Below are positions 1 through 5,617 of a DNA stretch of 5,617 nt, piece after piece; position 1 is the stretch's first letter; every line of letters starts with the position of its first letter. Position numbers and translations under genes: made by a program. The DNA is taken from contig CAZRNA010000093.1 of assembly GCA_964601325.1 (NCBI GenBank), forward strand, positions 1-5,617, given 5' to 3'. The stretch is from CAVPLU01 sp964601325. Lineage in GTDB: Archaea > Thermoproteota > Bathyarchaeia > 40CM-2-53-6. The notes below the pieces were generated by a model that did no database searches, was not told the origin of the DNA, and saw nothing but the letters and a program-made list of their open reading frames with translations.

Positions 1-55
1 GGACGACTAGGCGGAAAGCCAGAGGTCGTGGGTTCGAATCCCACCGGGCCCGCCA
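1..55 (+). tRNA. tRNA, 3' part only (cut by window edge); possibly Arg, possibly intron-containing
   Basis: Seen directly: a five-pair T stem, GTGGG (28-32) with CCCAC (40-44), closes the standard loop TTCGAAT (33-39). Then come the 3' acceptor strand CGGGCCC (45-51), discriminator G (52) and encoded CCA (53-55). AGGTC (23-27) fits a normal short variable region, and GCCAG (18-22) fits the 3' side of an anticodon stem. The next bases upstream, GCGGAAA (11-17), cannot be a normal anticodon loop because the base at the U33 position is C, and bases 6-10 do not pair with GCCAG. So either an intron precedes base 17, as is common in archaeal tRNAs at position 37/38, or only a 3' tRNA half is present. 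The acceptor strand and discriminator resemble archaeal Arg or Lys tRNAs. If an intron is present, GCGG (11-14) could pair with loop bases 32-35 of an Arg GCG tRNA. The isotype is tentative because the 5' half lies outside the window. Confidence 0.85.
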
Positions 56-325
56 CAAACATTATCCGAGTCCCGATTCCCGTCCGGGTCAGCCCTCTAC
101 GATCGGACCCCGCCTATTATCCGATTCTTGTCGACGTGTCACATCCTATTTCCGGGGCTGAACTCGACCACACGATCATAGAGGACCCCCGACCAGAATG
201 GCCCGACTTTCATCTCCCTCTCGACGTACGCCCGGAATCCCACGAAAACACTCTGTGTCCAGTAATGGTAGCACAGCATCATTCGATGATCCCACAAAAT
301 GCTGCCCATCGCACTCAGCTCGTAC
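56..325. other. Intergenic stretch, no supported gene
   Basis: This spacer lies between the 3' end of the tRNA and the stop codon of the convergent CPBP protease gene. I see no tRNA, box C/D guide RNA or recognisable protein. One plus-strand frame stays open from base 1 to 363, but it runs through the tRNA and into the 3' end of the opposite-strand gene. It has no good start and its translation resembles no family I know. A 9-base direct repeat, ATTATCCGA, occurs at 61-69 and 116-124 and may be chance. There is no long T tract after the tRNA. A short TTTT on the minus strand near 296-300, downstream of the protease gene, could help termination but is weak. Confidence 0.5.
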
Positions 326-1162
326 TTAGCGTGTTTTGCTTCTTCTCTTGCGCACTCCGTTGATGAAGAGGCTGAGAGCTACAGCCATGCCAATCAACAA
401 CATCAGAACTCTCAGAACGGTGCCGATCTGCGATGAGGTTGCCACACCTAGGAACCCTGTGGCGTCGTATGCTCCATGAATGACTGCAGGCACCAGCAGG
501 TTTCCTCCCGAAAGGTAGTATGTGACACACATCGCCATCCCGAAAGTCACAAGATCTGTAAAGGCTAACGCTGAGGCTACTCCATAGACCAGACCGTAGT
601 AGAGATGTGCGGCAGCAAAGAATACTGATGAAACAAGAGACCATGTGAGCCAGTGGCGATTCTTGAAGAGGTTCAGTAGGCCACCAAGCACGAACCCTCT
701 GAAAAGATACTCTTCCGCGGGCCCCACAATGAGCAAAGAAATTCCAACCATTATCCAGGCGTACTCTGGCGATACGTTAAGAACCGGGTTGGGCCTATTC
801 AGCAAGTTCAAAGCAGCAGGGTCAAAGCTCGTCAAGACGAAGAGTATGGCATAGGATGCGAGCAAACCTAAGGCTGTAAAGGCGCCGTAGAAGCCGAGCC
901 CGAATTTGGACGCCACCCAAGTGTTCTTGGCCGCTCTCTGGATTATGGCTCGTCCCCAAAGAATGCTCACAACCACAATCGGAATTCCGTAAACGATGAG
1001 AAACCCTGCGGCTGGCCCAAAGCCTCCGAAAACGTATTGCGAGTACGAGGCGCCTAGAATGATCAGCAGCCCAAATAGGCACCGAGCCCTTGTGATCGGC
1101 CTGCTCTCTTTGATATTGTGTCCTTCGACCAAGAAATCCACCAGAGAGGTGTGCCATTTCAC
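326..1162 (-). CDS. CPBP-family (CAAX/Rce1-type) intramembrane metalloprotease
   Basis: The 278-residue product is a polytopic membrane protein with about eight hydrophobic segments (near 28-46, 50-74, 88-112, 134-150, 171-193, 196-219, 220-240 and 245-268) and a basic tail. The family's catalytic motifs are present in order: EExxxR as E150, E151 and R155; FxxxH as F182 and H186; and HxxxD as H229 and D233. In this family (Rce1 and bacterial CPBP/Abi proteins) the glutamates and histidines form the active site inside the membrane. Members process prenylated proteins, bacteriocin-related peptides or unknown substrates. The substrate here cannot be told from sequence. The gene is divergent from the zinc-ribbon gene, with its 3' end facing the tRNA. 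The longest form starts at GTG 1162, but a TATA box at 1164-1170 abuts that codon. The in-frame GTG at 1141 (residue 8) is therefore a better start, giving a leaderless transcript. The family call is firm; the physiological role is unknown. Confidence 0.93.
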   Translation of the reverse strand: MKWHTSLVDFLVEGHNIKESRPITRARCLFGLLIILGASYSQYVFGGFGPAAGFLIVYGIPIVVVSILWGRAIIQRAAKNTWVASKFGLGFYGAFTALGLLASYAILFVLTSFDPAALNLLNRPNPVLNVSPEYAWIMVGISLLIVGPAEEYLFRGFVLGGLLNLFKNRHWLTWSLVSSVFFAAAHLYYGLVYGVASALAFTDLVTFGMAMCVTYYLSGGNLLVPAVIHGAYDATGFLGVATSSQIGTVLRVLMLLIGMAVALSLFINGVRKRRSKTR

Positions 1163-1172
1163 TCTTTATAGC
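1163..1172 (-). promoter_or_regulatory. TATA box for the CPBP protease gene
   Basis: On the minus strand the bases read GCTATAAAGA, with TATAAAG at 1170-1164. Archaeal transcription usually starts 25-27 bases after the box centre, which puts the start near 1140-1141. That is exactly at an in-frame GTG (1141-1139) and well downstream of the longest-frame GTG at 1162. GCAAGT lies just upstream and could serve as a weak BRE. No Shine-Dalgarno sequence precedes either GTG, which fits leaderless translation. Confidence 0.6.
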
Positions 1173-1332
1173 ACTTGCCAGGTCTGCGGATTCCGACTCG
1201 CACCTTGCGGGAACTTTATGCGTTGTTTCAGGAGGAACTAATCGACTAGGCTTCTTCCGTCGGTCTTGTCTGTAACGCTCAGGGTCTCTAAGAAGAGGAG
1301 AAGAGATGAGGAGGTTGACCGGCTTGTGCGTA

Positions 1333-1367
1333 TCCTGTCCCCAGAACGTCCCCTGACGTTTTCAGGA
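1333..1367. repeat. Nested inverted repeat in the divergent spacer (possible operator)
   Basis: AACGTC (1345-1350) and GACGTT (1355-1360) are exact inverted copies around CCCT. They lie inside a second pair, TCCTG (1333-1337) and CAGGA (1363-1367). The element is just before the first ATG of the zinc-ribbon gene (1372) and about 170 bases from the divergent TATA box. It could be a protein-binding site or an RNA hairpin. No known regulator motif is recognised. Confidence 0.4.
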
Positions 1368-1371
1368 CGCA

Positions 1372-2925
1372 ATGATGACGATCTCCACGCCTGCCCCCAC
1401 TATTTGTATATCCATGGGAGGGAGGCTTGAGAAGAACAAAGGCATAATAGGCCTGGCCGCTGACGAATCTCGAAGAGCATACTTGACGAAGCTGTGCAGA
1501 TCTTGTGGTCGGCTACTTGATGACTACGCCCGGTTCTGCGACAAGTGCGGGTCAACCCAACCTCTCCAACAAGCTCCCCAGGTCCAGTACCAGCAGCCTC
1601 CCCAACCAGCCCCTCCGTCCCAGTATCAGTACCTGCAACCTCCCCCGCCTAGTCTGGCACCCGCGGAACCCGTTCAACGGCAGCCAGTACCTGCTGCGAC
1701 TGCTATGCATGCCCCAAAGATTGTTCTGCAGGAGCCGCCAGGAACTGAAGCTGTCGCGGCGATTCCCCCTTCGCGTCCAGCCGTGAAGCTCGGAAGATGG
1801 AACCTCAGGCCGCTTGGGAGGAGGCTCAACTACCTCGGAATTCTCGGAGCAATCGTAGCATTCGCGAGTCTGGTCATGCCATGGTGGAACATGACGGCCA
1901 GCGTTCCTATCGTGGGCCTGGGAAACTCAACTGCCATCGACTTTCCGTTGTATCTCTATTCGACCTCGGCCAGATTGCTCGCCAACCCGCCATCGCAGGT
2001 TGTCTCTTTGAACCTTTGGTTCTGTTGGGTCACTCTAGCTCTTGTCGCCTTGGCTGGCATCTTGGCAATGGTAGGGAGCATGATAGTCGGCAAGGGAAAC
2101 CGGATTCTCCTGATCGGCGGAGTCATTGGCATCCTCTCGATGGTAGTATTCACAGTGGGTCTGCAAATCGAGCTTTCTAACGCGGGTTCGGGACTTGACC
2201 TGTTCAAAACGGCCTCAGGTACGTGGGGGACGCTAGCAACATACCTATCCTTCGGCTTCTGGGGAACTTTGGCAGCAGCAGTCACAATGCTCGTTGCCGC
2301 AATGAGAGGCGGCGCCATGGCAACTGCGCCTCCTTGGACAGCTCAACCCCATGCCCCAGAAGTACCCCCGATCGGACCACGCGTCGCTGAGGCCACTCAG
2401 AAGTTCGGCCCTGCTGTCCAAGAGCCACCTGCAGTCCGTGTGGGCAGACCTCGGGGCGTCAAGTTACTAATCGCTTACTGCATCGTCTTGGGCATTTGCG
2501 CGCTTGCCAGCATTCCTTTCGTATCTTCGCTTGTAGATAGTGTCCGTCAATTGTCACTCTCGGCCGGGGGGATCGGAGTCCCAGATCCTACGTATTTGTG
2601 GGGTCTGCTAGTGTTTTCCGCTGTCATGGATTTTGTCATTGCATTTGGCCTACTGAAGCGACTGAAGCTAGTTCGTACCATAACGCGTGTTCTCTCAGTC
2701 GCGGCAGTTGCCTTTGCTTTGATAGTGATATGTCTAATCGCTGTACTCCTTGTATCTCCCAACCTACTGGGAGTTCAGACAGGAACCCCGCTCCCGGATA
2801 GCATCGTAGCCATAGTGTATGGGGCCTCAGCGGCGGCCGCGCTGCTTGGTGTCGTCCTACCTCTGATCATATTCAGATATCTGGGTCGCCCAAACGTCAA
2901 AGAATACTTCGGAATTGTTGAATGA
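1372..2925 (+). CDS. Zinc-ribbon membrane protein with Pro/Gln-rich linker and eight predicted helices, function unknown
   Basis: The longest form is 517 residues. A zinc ribbon is formed by C42, C45, C56 and C59 (CxxC-x10-CxxC). Residues 62-140 are a flexible linker very rich in Pro and Gln. Eight likely membrane helices follow in two groups of four: near 152-171, 211-239, 244-264 and 288-311, then 363-385, 408-428, 438-462 and 477-501. A soluble Pro/Ala-rich link of about 50 residues separates the groups. PWW after helix 1 and a C-terminal RPNVKEYFG segment are noticeable but point to no named function. The ribbon probably lies in the cytoplasm and binds zinc or a partner. ATG 1372 is the first start after an in-frame TGA (1354-1356), but no TATA box or Shine-Dalgarno sequence supports it. 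A TTG at 1483 (residue 38) would place the ribbon at the N terminus, as is usual, and has an AT-rich box 36 bases upstream. The gene is certain; start and role are not. Confidence 0.88.
   Translation: MMTISTPAPTICISMGGRLEKNKGIIGLAADESRRAYLTKLCRSCGRLLDDYARFCDKCGSTQPLQQAPQVQYQQPPQPAPPSQYQYLQPPPPSLAPAEPVQRQPVPAATAMHAPKIVLQEPPGTEAVAAIPPSRPAVKLGRWNLRPLGRRLNYLGILGAIVAFASLVMPWWNMTASVPIVGLGNSTAIDFPLYLYSTSARLLANPPSQVVSLNLWFCWVTLALVALAGILAMVGSMIVGKGNRILLIGGVIGILSMVVFTVGLQIELSNAGSGLDLFKTASGTWGTLATYLSFGFWGTLAAAVTMLVAAMRGGAMATAPPWTAQPHAPEVPPIGPRVAEATQKFGPAVQEPPAVRVGRPRGVKLLIAYCIVLGICALASIPFVSSLVDSVRQLSLSAGGIGVPDPTYLWGLLVFSAVMDFVIAFGLLKRLKLVRTITRVLSVAAVAFALIVICLIAVLLVSPNLLGVQTGTPLPDSIVAIVYGASAAAALLGVVLPLIIFRYLGRPNVKEYFGIVE
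1441..1453 (+). promoter_or_regulatory. Possible TATA-like element inside the long form of the zinc-ribbon gene
   Basis: The AT-rich core CATAATAG (1443-1450) lies about 36 bases before the in-frame TTG at 1483. This is nearly the same spacing as between the clear TATA box and ATG of the Lon-type gene (about 38). If used, transcription would start near 1473 and the protein would begin at the zinc ribbon. A second AT-rich patch, TATTTGTATAT (1401-1411), is an alternative. Both are weak matches. Confidence 0.25.
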
Positions 2926-2933
2926 CAAACATT

Positions 2934-2968
2934 CGCCGGAGATACCTAGGTTGTGCCGGCGGCAACAA
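2934..2968 (+). terminator. Hairpin just after the zinc-ribbon gene, possible terminator or 3' end structure
   Basis: TTGTGCC (2951-2957) can pair with GGCAACAA (2961-2968) around a GGC loop, with one bulged A. An overlapping alternative pairs CGCCGG (2934-2939) with CCGGCG (2956-2961). It begins 9-26 bases after the stop codon. Archaeal termination relies mainly on T-rich tracts, and only a short pyrimidine-rich stretch (ATTTGTCTTCTTCC, 3005-3018) follows, so a terminator role is uncertain. Confidence 0.3.
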
Positions 2969-3006
2969 TTAGACAGTTAGAGCCACTGAATTTGCTCCAA
3001 TCACAT

Positions 3007-3031
3007 TTGTCTTCTTCCAAGGAAGAAACAA
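3007..3031. repeat. Long near-perfect palindrome upstream of the Lon-type protease promoter (candidate operator)
   Basis: TTCTTCC (3012-3018) and GGAAGAA (3021-3027) are exact inverted copies separated by AA. The match continues outward as TTGT (3007-3010) and ACAA (3028-3031), with one unpaired C at 3011. This gives eleven pairs in 25 bases. The palindrome ends about 37 bases before the TATA box, roughly 68-92 bases upstream of the expected transcription start. That place suits an activator or a regulator binding as a dimer. It may instead belong to the 3' end of the preceding gene. Confidence 0.5.
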
Positions 3032-3067
3032 GGTCACGCGCATTCACTCCCGAGCCAGATCCCGCTC

Positions 3068-3077
3068 ATTATATATG
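3068..3077 (+). promoter_or_regulatory. TATA box of the Lon-type protease gene
   Basis: TTATATAT (3069-3076) is a strong archaeal TATA box in otherwise mixed sequence. The expected transcription start is near 3099, leaving a leader of only about ten bases before ATG 3111. No Shine-Dalgarno sequence (GGAGG or GGTGA) is visible there. The gene is therefore likely transcribed on its own, not from the zinc-ribbon gene upstream. Confidence 0.65.
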
Positions 3078-3110
3078 GGTCAGAATGCTGACACTTCGTC
3101 CTGATGTGTC

Positions 3111-5540
3111 ATGCCGGTTACCGAACTATCGCCGAAACAAATCAGGGTGGAATGTGAGCCTCTGGAATGTCGCACGAGCGGCGAACTCGCGCCATTGGAG
3201 GGCGTCATCGGGCAGGATCGCGCTCTTCGGGCTCTAAATCTCGGGCTAGGAATAGGAGAGAAGGGATTCAATGTCTATGTTGCAGGCCCGCCAGGCACGG
3301 GGAAAACGACGGCCGTGAGGAATTTCCTGGAGGCAATAGCAAAGGATCGCCCCACTTCTCCAGACTGGTGCTACGTGAACAACTTTCACAATTCGTACGA
3401 GCCTTTCTACATACAACTGCCTACGGGCAGAGCGAAGACTTTCCGGAAAGACCTTGATAATTTCATAGACGAAGTGAAGCGGAGCGTTCCGAGAGCTCTT
3501 CAGAGCGAGGAGTTTCAATCCAAGAGGGAAGGATTGATCAAGGCTGCGGAAGAGCGAAGGCACAAGATATTGTCCGATCTTGGAGACGAAGCGGAACGAT
3601 CGGGTTTCTCGATACAAGCAACACCTCTCGGCGTGACTTTGGTACCGGTTCTAAATGGCAAGTTGATCGGTGAAGAAGAACTCGCCTCGTTGCCTGACCA
3701 CGTAAGGAAAGAGATGGATCAGAAGAGAACGGGTCTTGAGAGCAAGTTCGAGGAAGCTATGAAACGAGTAGCGACCCTGGAGAAGGAGACTAGGTCTGCA
3801 CTCAGGAAGGTCAGCAATGACGCAATCCAATACTCAATAGGCTTCCTGATGGATGCTCTTCAGAAGTCATACGAGGATATCCCCGATGTCGTCAACTACC
3901 TGAAAGATGTCAGAGCCGACATCCTTGAGAACTATGAACTCTTTGCGGGCCCACAGGAACCCACCACTGCCGAAGGACAGCCGGCACCCCCTTGGATGAA
4001 AGAGCTGCCGTTCCGGAGGTACAAGGTGAATGTGATTGTGGACAATTCCCAGCTGAAGGGTGCTCCAGTCATCTTCGAGGAGAACCCTACCTACCTGAAT
4101 CTGTTTGGGAGAATTGAGAAGGAAGCCCAGTTTGGAAGCTTCACTACAGATTTCACGCTAGTGAAAGGCGGCTCGATTCACAAGGCGAACGGCGGATATC
4201 TAGTCCTTCCAGTAGAGAGTTTACTCACAAATCAGTTATCGTATGATGGGCTGAAAAGGGCGCTGAGAAGCAGTAGGATAAGCATCGAAGAGGCCATGGA
4301 ACGCCTAAGCTTCATGGCTACAAAGACTCTGACACCTCAGCCAATACCGCTCAACGTGAAAGTCATCTTGGTTGGACAACCACAGTTCTACCAACTTCTG
4401 CTTGCCTATGATACCGAATTCCACGAATTCTTCAAAGTGAAGGCTGACTTTGACACCACGATTGACCGAAACAAAGAGAACCTGCGAAGGTATGCTTCGT
4501 TTGTCTGCACCCTTTGCGAGAAGGAGGACCTGAAACACCTCGAGGCCTCAGCGATAGCCAAGGTTGTGGAACACGGTTCAAGGCTAGCGGAAGATCAAAG
4601 GAAACTGTCAACGCGCTTTGCGGAAGTTGCCGATCTGATAAGGGAAGCAAACTACTACGCCATTCAAGACAAGTCCGAATACATCAATGCGAGCCACATC
4701 ATCAAAGCTCTCGAAGAGAAGATCTATCGATCGAACCTCATCCAGCAGAAAATCCTTGAGATGATCCAACGAGGATTATACCTCATAGACACCACAGGAG
4801 CAAGGACTGGCCAAGTGAACGGCCTATCCGTAATAGGCTTGGGAGACTTTGAATTCGGCAGACCATCAAGAGTAACCGCGAGCATAGGCCTCGGAAGAGA
4901 AGGCTTACTCGACATAGAACGCGAAGCAAAAATGGGTGGGCCCATCCACACGAAAGGCGTCCTGATACTTGGCGGATACCTTGCGAACAAGTACGCTCAA
5001 CACAAGCCCCTAAGCCTCTCCGCCAGGCTCGTTTTCGAGCAGAGCTACGAGGGAGTGGAAGGCGACAGCGCATCCAGCACCGAACTCTACGCGATACTGT
5101 CGGCTCTGGCGGATGCCCCGATCAAGCAGAACATCGCAGTTACGGGTTCGGTCAACCAGAGAGGGGAAGTCCAAGCAATCGGCGGAGTGAATGAGAAGAT
5201 CGAAGGTTTCTACGAAGTATGCAAACTCAAGGGCCTCAAAGGCGACGAGTCCGTGATGATACCGAAGAGCAACGTCCAAGACCTGATGCTCAAGGAAGAG
5301 GTCGTGAAGGCTGTGAAGGACGGCCGATTCCACATCTACCCAGTCAGCACCATTGACGAAGGCATAGAGATCCTAACAGGAGTCAAGGCGGGCGAGAGAA
5401 GAAAGGACGGCACCTTCGAAGCCAACACACTGAACGACAAAGTTGACCGCCGCCTGAAGGACATGGCGGAGACCCTGACGCGATTTGCCGAGCCGCCCAC
5501 GAAAGAGAAACTCCACTCCAAACGAAGAAAAGACGAATGA
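3111..5540 (+). CDS. Lon-type ATP-dependent serine protease (AAA_32 / COG1067 type, soluble)
   Basis: The 809-residue protein is complete and should form an ATP-driven ring that unfolds and degrades proteins in the cytoplasm. An N-terminal segment (about 5-50, with GVIGQDRAL at 31-39) leads to the Walker A motif GPPGTGKT (59-66). A charged, helical, probably coiled-coil insert follows (about 110-240). The second half of the ATPase core is near 300-450, with the Walker B-like strand GGYLVLPVES at 361-370. The C-terminal Lon protease domain covers about 555-755, with catalytic Ser653 in GDSAS and Lys696 in GGVNEK. Their 43-residue spacing equals that of E. coli Lon (S679/K722). The last 40 residues are charged and basic. 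No membrane helix is visible, unlike classical archaeal LonB, and there is no N-terminal LAN domain as in LonA. ATG 3111 fits the short leader, and the early sequence looks family-like. The Walker B aspartate position holds Pro367, with Glu369 nearby. The family is certain; substrates are unknown. Confidence 0.96.
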   Translation: MPVTELSPKQIRVECEPLECRTSGELAPLEGVIGQDRALRALNLGLGIGEKGFNVYVAGPPGTGKTTAVRNFLEAIAKDRPTSPDWCYVNNFHNSYEPFYIQLPTGRAKTFRKDLDNFIDEVKRSVPRALQSEEFQSKREGLIKAAEERRHKILSDLGDEAERSGFSIQATPLGVTLVPVLNGKLIGEEELASLPDHVRKEMDQKRTGLESKFEEAMKRVATLEKETRSALRKVSNDAIQYSIGFLMDALQKSYEDIPDVVNYLKDVRADILENYELFAGPQEPTTAEGQPAPPWMKELPFRRYKVNVIVDNSQLKGAPVIFEENPTYLNLFGRIEKEAQFGSFTTDFTLVKGGSIHKANGGYLVLPVESLLTNQLSYDGLKRALRSSRISIEEAMERLSFMATKTLTPQPIPLNVKVILVGQPQFYQLLLAYDTEFHEFFKVKADFDTTIDRNKENLRRYASFVCTLCEKEDLKHLEASAIAKVVEHGSRLAEDQRKLSTRFAEVADLIREANYYAIQDKSEYINASHIIKALEEKIYRSNLIQQKILEMIQRGLYLIDTTGARTGQVNGLSVIGLGDFEFGRPSRVTASIGLGREGLLDIEREAKMGGPIHTKGVLILGGYLANKYAQHKPLSLSARLVFEQSYEGVEGDSASSTELYAILSALADAPIKQNIAVTGSVNQRGEVQAIGGVNEKIEGFYEVCKLKGLKGDESVMIPKSNVQDLMLKEEVVKAVKDGRFHIYPVSTIDEGIEILTGVKAGERRKDGTFEANTLNDKVDRRLKDMAETLTRFAEPPTKEKLHSKRRKDE

Positions 5541-5587
5541 TCCTCCCCCAGCCTTCGCTTACTGAAAAGACCTGAAGCGGACCCCCA

Positions 5588-5603
5588 CCCCCCTATAGGG
5601 GGG
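5588..5603. repeat. Perfect 16-bp palindrome with TATA centre after the Lon-type gene
   Basis: CCCCCC, TATA and GGGGGG form a perfectly self-complementary 16-mer 47 bases after the stop codon, flanked by another C run (5582-5586) and one more G (5604). It could fold as a GC-rich hairpin with a four-base loop and act near the transcript end, or serve as a protein-binding site. The central TATA could also act as a promoter core for a gene beyond the window. On the minus strand the G runs might form a quadruplex. No T tract follows inside the window. Confidence 0.5.
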
Positions 5604-5617
5604 GTACCCACTGGCAT

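Noticed and set aside
11..20. GGC-GGAAA-GCC as the anticodon arm or long variable arm of a Ser tRNA
   Set aside because: The stem would have only three pairs and lacks U33. The AGGTC just before the T stem fits a normal short variable region better than a class II arm.
28..363. Plus-strand open frame of 111 codons (GTG start) beside the tRNA
   Set aside because: It starts inside the tRNA, overlaps the 3' end of the opposite CPBP gene, has no promoter or ribosome site, and its translation shows no motif or known family. The frame is open from base 1, so it could be chance or a faint relic, but nothing supports expression.
1218..1241. Short ATG frame ending next to AGGAGGAAC in the divergent spacer, as a leader peptide
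   Set aside because: It has only seven codons. The GGAGG-like bases lie inside it rather than before a start codon, and no suitable start follows.
2953..3237. Plus-strand open frame of 94 codons before and across the Lon-type start
   Set aside because: It overlaps the well-supported Lon-type gene in another frame and crosses its promoter, and the product has no recognisable features.
4417..4431. Paired GAATTC sites in the Lon-type gene as a regulatory repeat
   Set aside because: They lie within conserved coding sequence and are explained by the codons; two short palindromes close together are not significant.
5336..5617. Minus-strand open frame at the right edge
   Set aside because: It lies mostly inside the Lon-type gene on the other strand, and its translation is low-complexity and family-free, so it is a shadow of the real gene.

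Overview
The window reads as a piece of an archaeal chromosome. Three signs support this. TATA-type boxes sit about 26 bases before plausible start sites, there are few or no Shine-Dalgarno sequences, and one membrane protein begins with a short CxxC...CxxC zinc ribbon followed by a Pro/Gln-rich linker, a layout common in archaea. The tRNA fragment at the left edge also has archaeal-type features: an encoded CCA and an acceptor strand typical of archaeal Arg or Lys tRNAs. Base composition is moderate, at roughly half G+C by eye. I cannot name the lineage; an uncultivated Thermoproteota-like or Thermoplasmatota-like archaeon is a guess. No CRISPR array, transposase, integrase or rRNA gene is visible.

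Layout from left to right: (1) bases 1-55 hold the 3' part of a tRNA cut by the window edge. Its bases before the anticodon stem do not make a normal anticodon loop, so the gene may carry an intron or the fragment may be an integration-site remnant. (2) Bases 56-325 hold no gene I can support. (3) A minus-strand CPBP/CAAX-type intramembrane protease gene covers 326-1162, with a TATA box so close to the first GTG that a downstream GTG at 1141 is probably the real, leaderless start. (4) The divergent spacer to 1371 contains a nested inverted repeat. (5) A plus-strand zinc-ribbon protein with eight predicted membrane helices covers 1372-2925; its true start may be a TTG at 1483. (6) A 185-base spacer contains a hairpin just after that gene, a long near-perfect palindrome and a clear TATA box. 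(7) A complete 809-residue Lon-type ATP-dependent protease of the soluble AAA_32/COG1067 kind covers 3111-5540. (8) The right edge holds a perfect 16-bp palindrome with TATA at its centre.

The genes are not one operon. The protease at 326-1162 is divergent from the other two, and the Lon-type gene has its own promoter. Two of the three proteins are proteases and two are integral to the membrane, so a loose link to membrane protein quality control or stress response is possible, but this is only inference from proximity. I found no convincing new multi-gene system. The most checkable observations are the odd tRNA fragment, the leaderless start of the CPBP gene, and the palindrome upstream of the Lon-type promoter.
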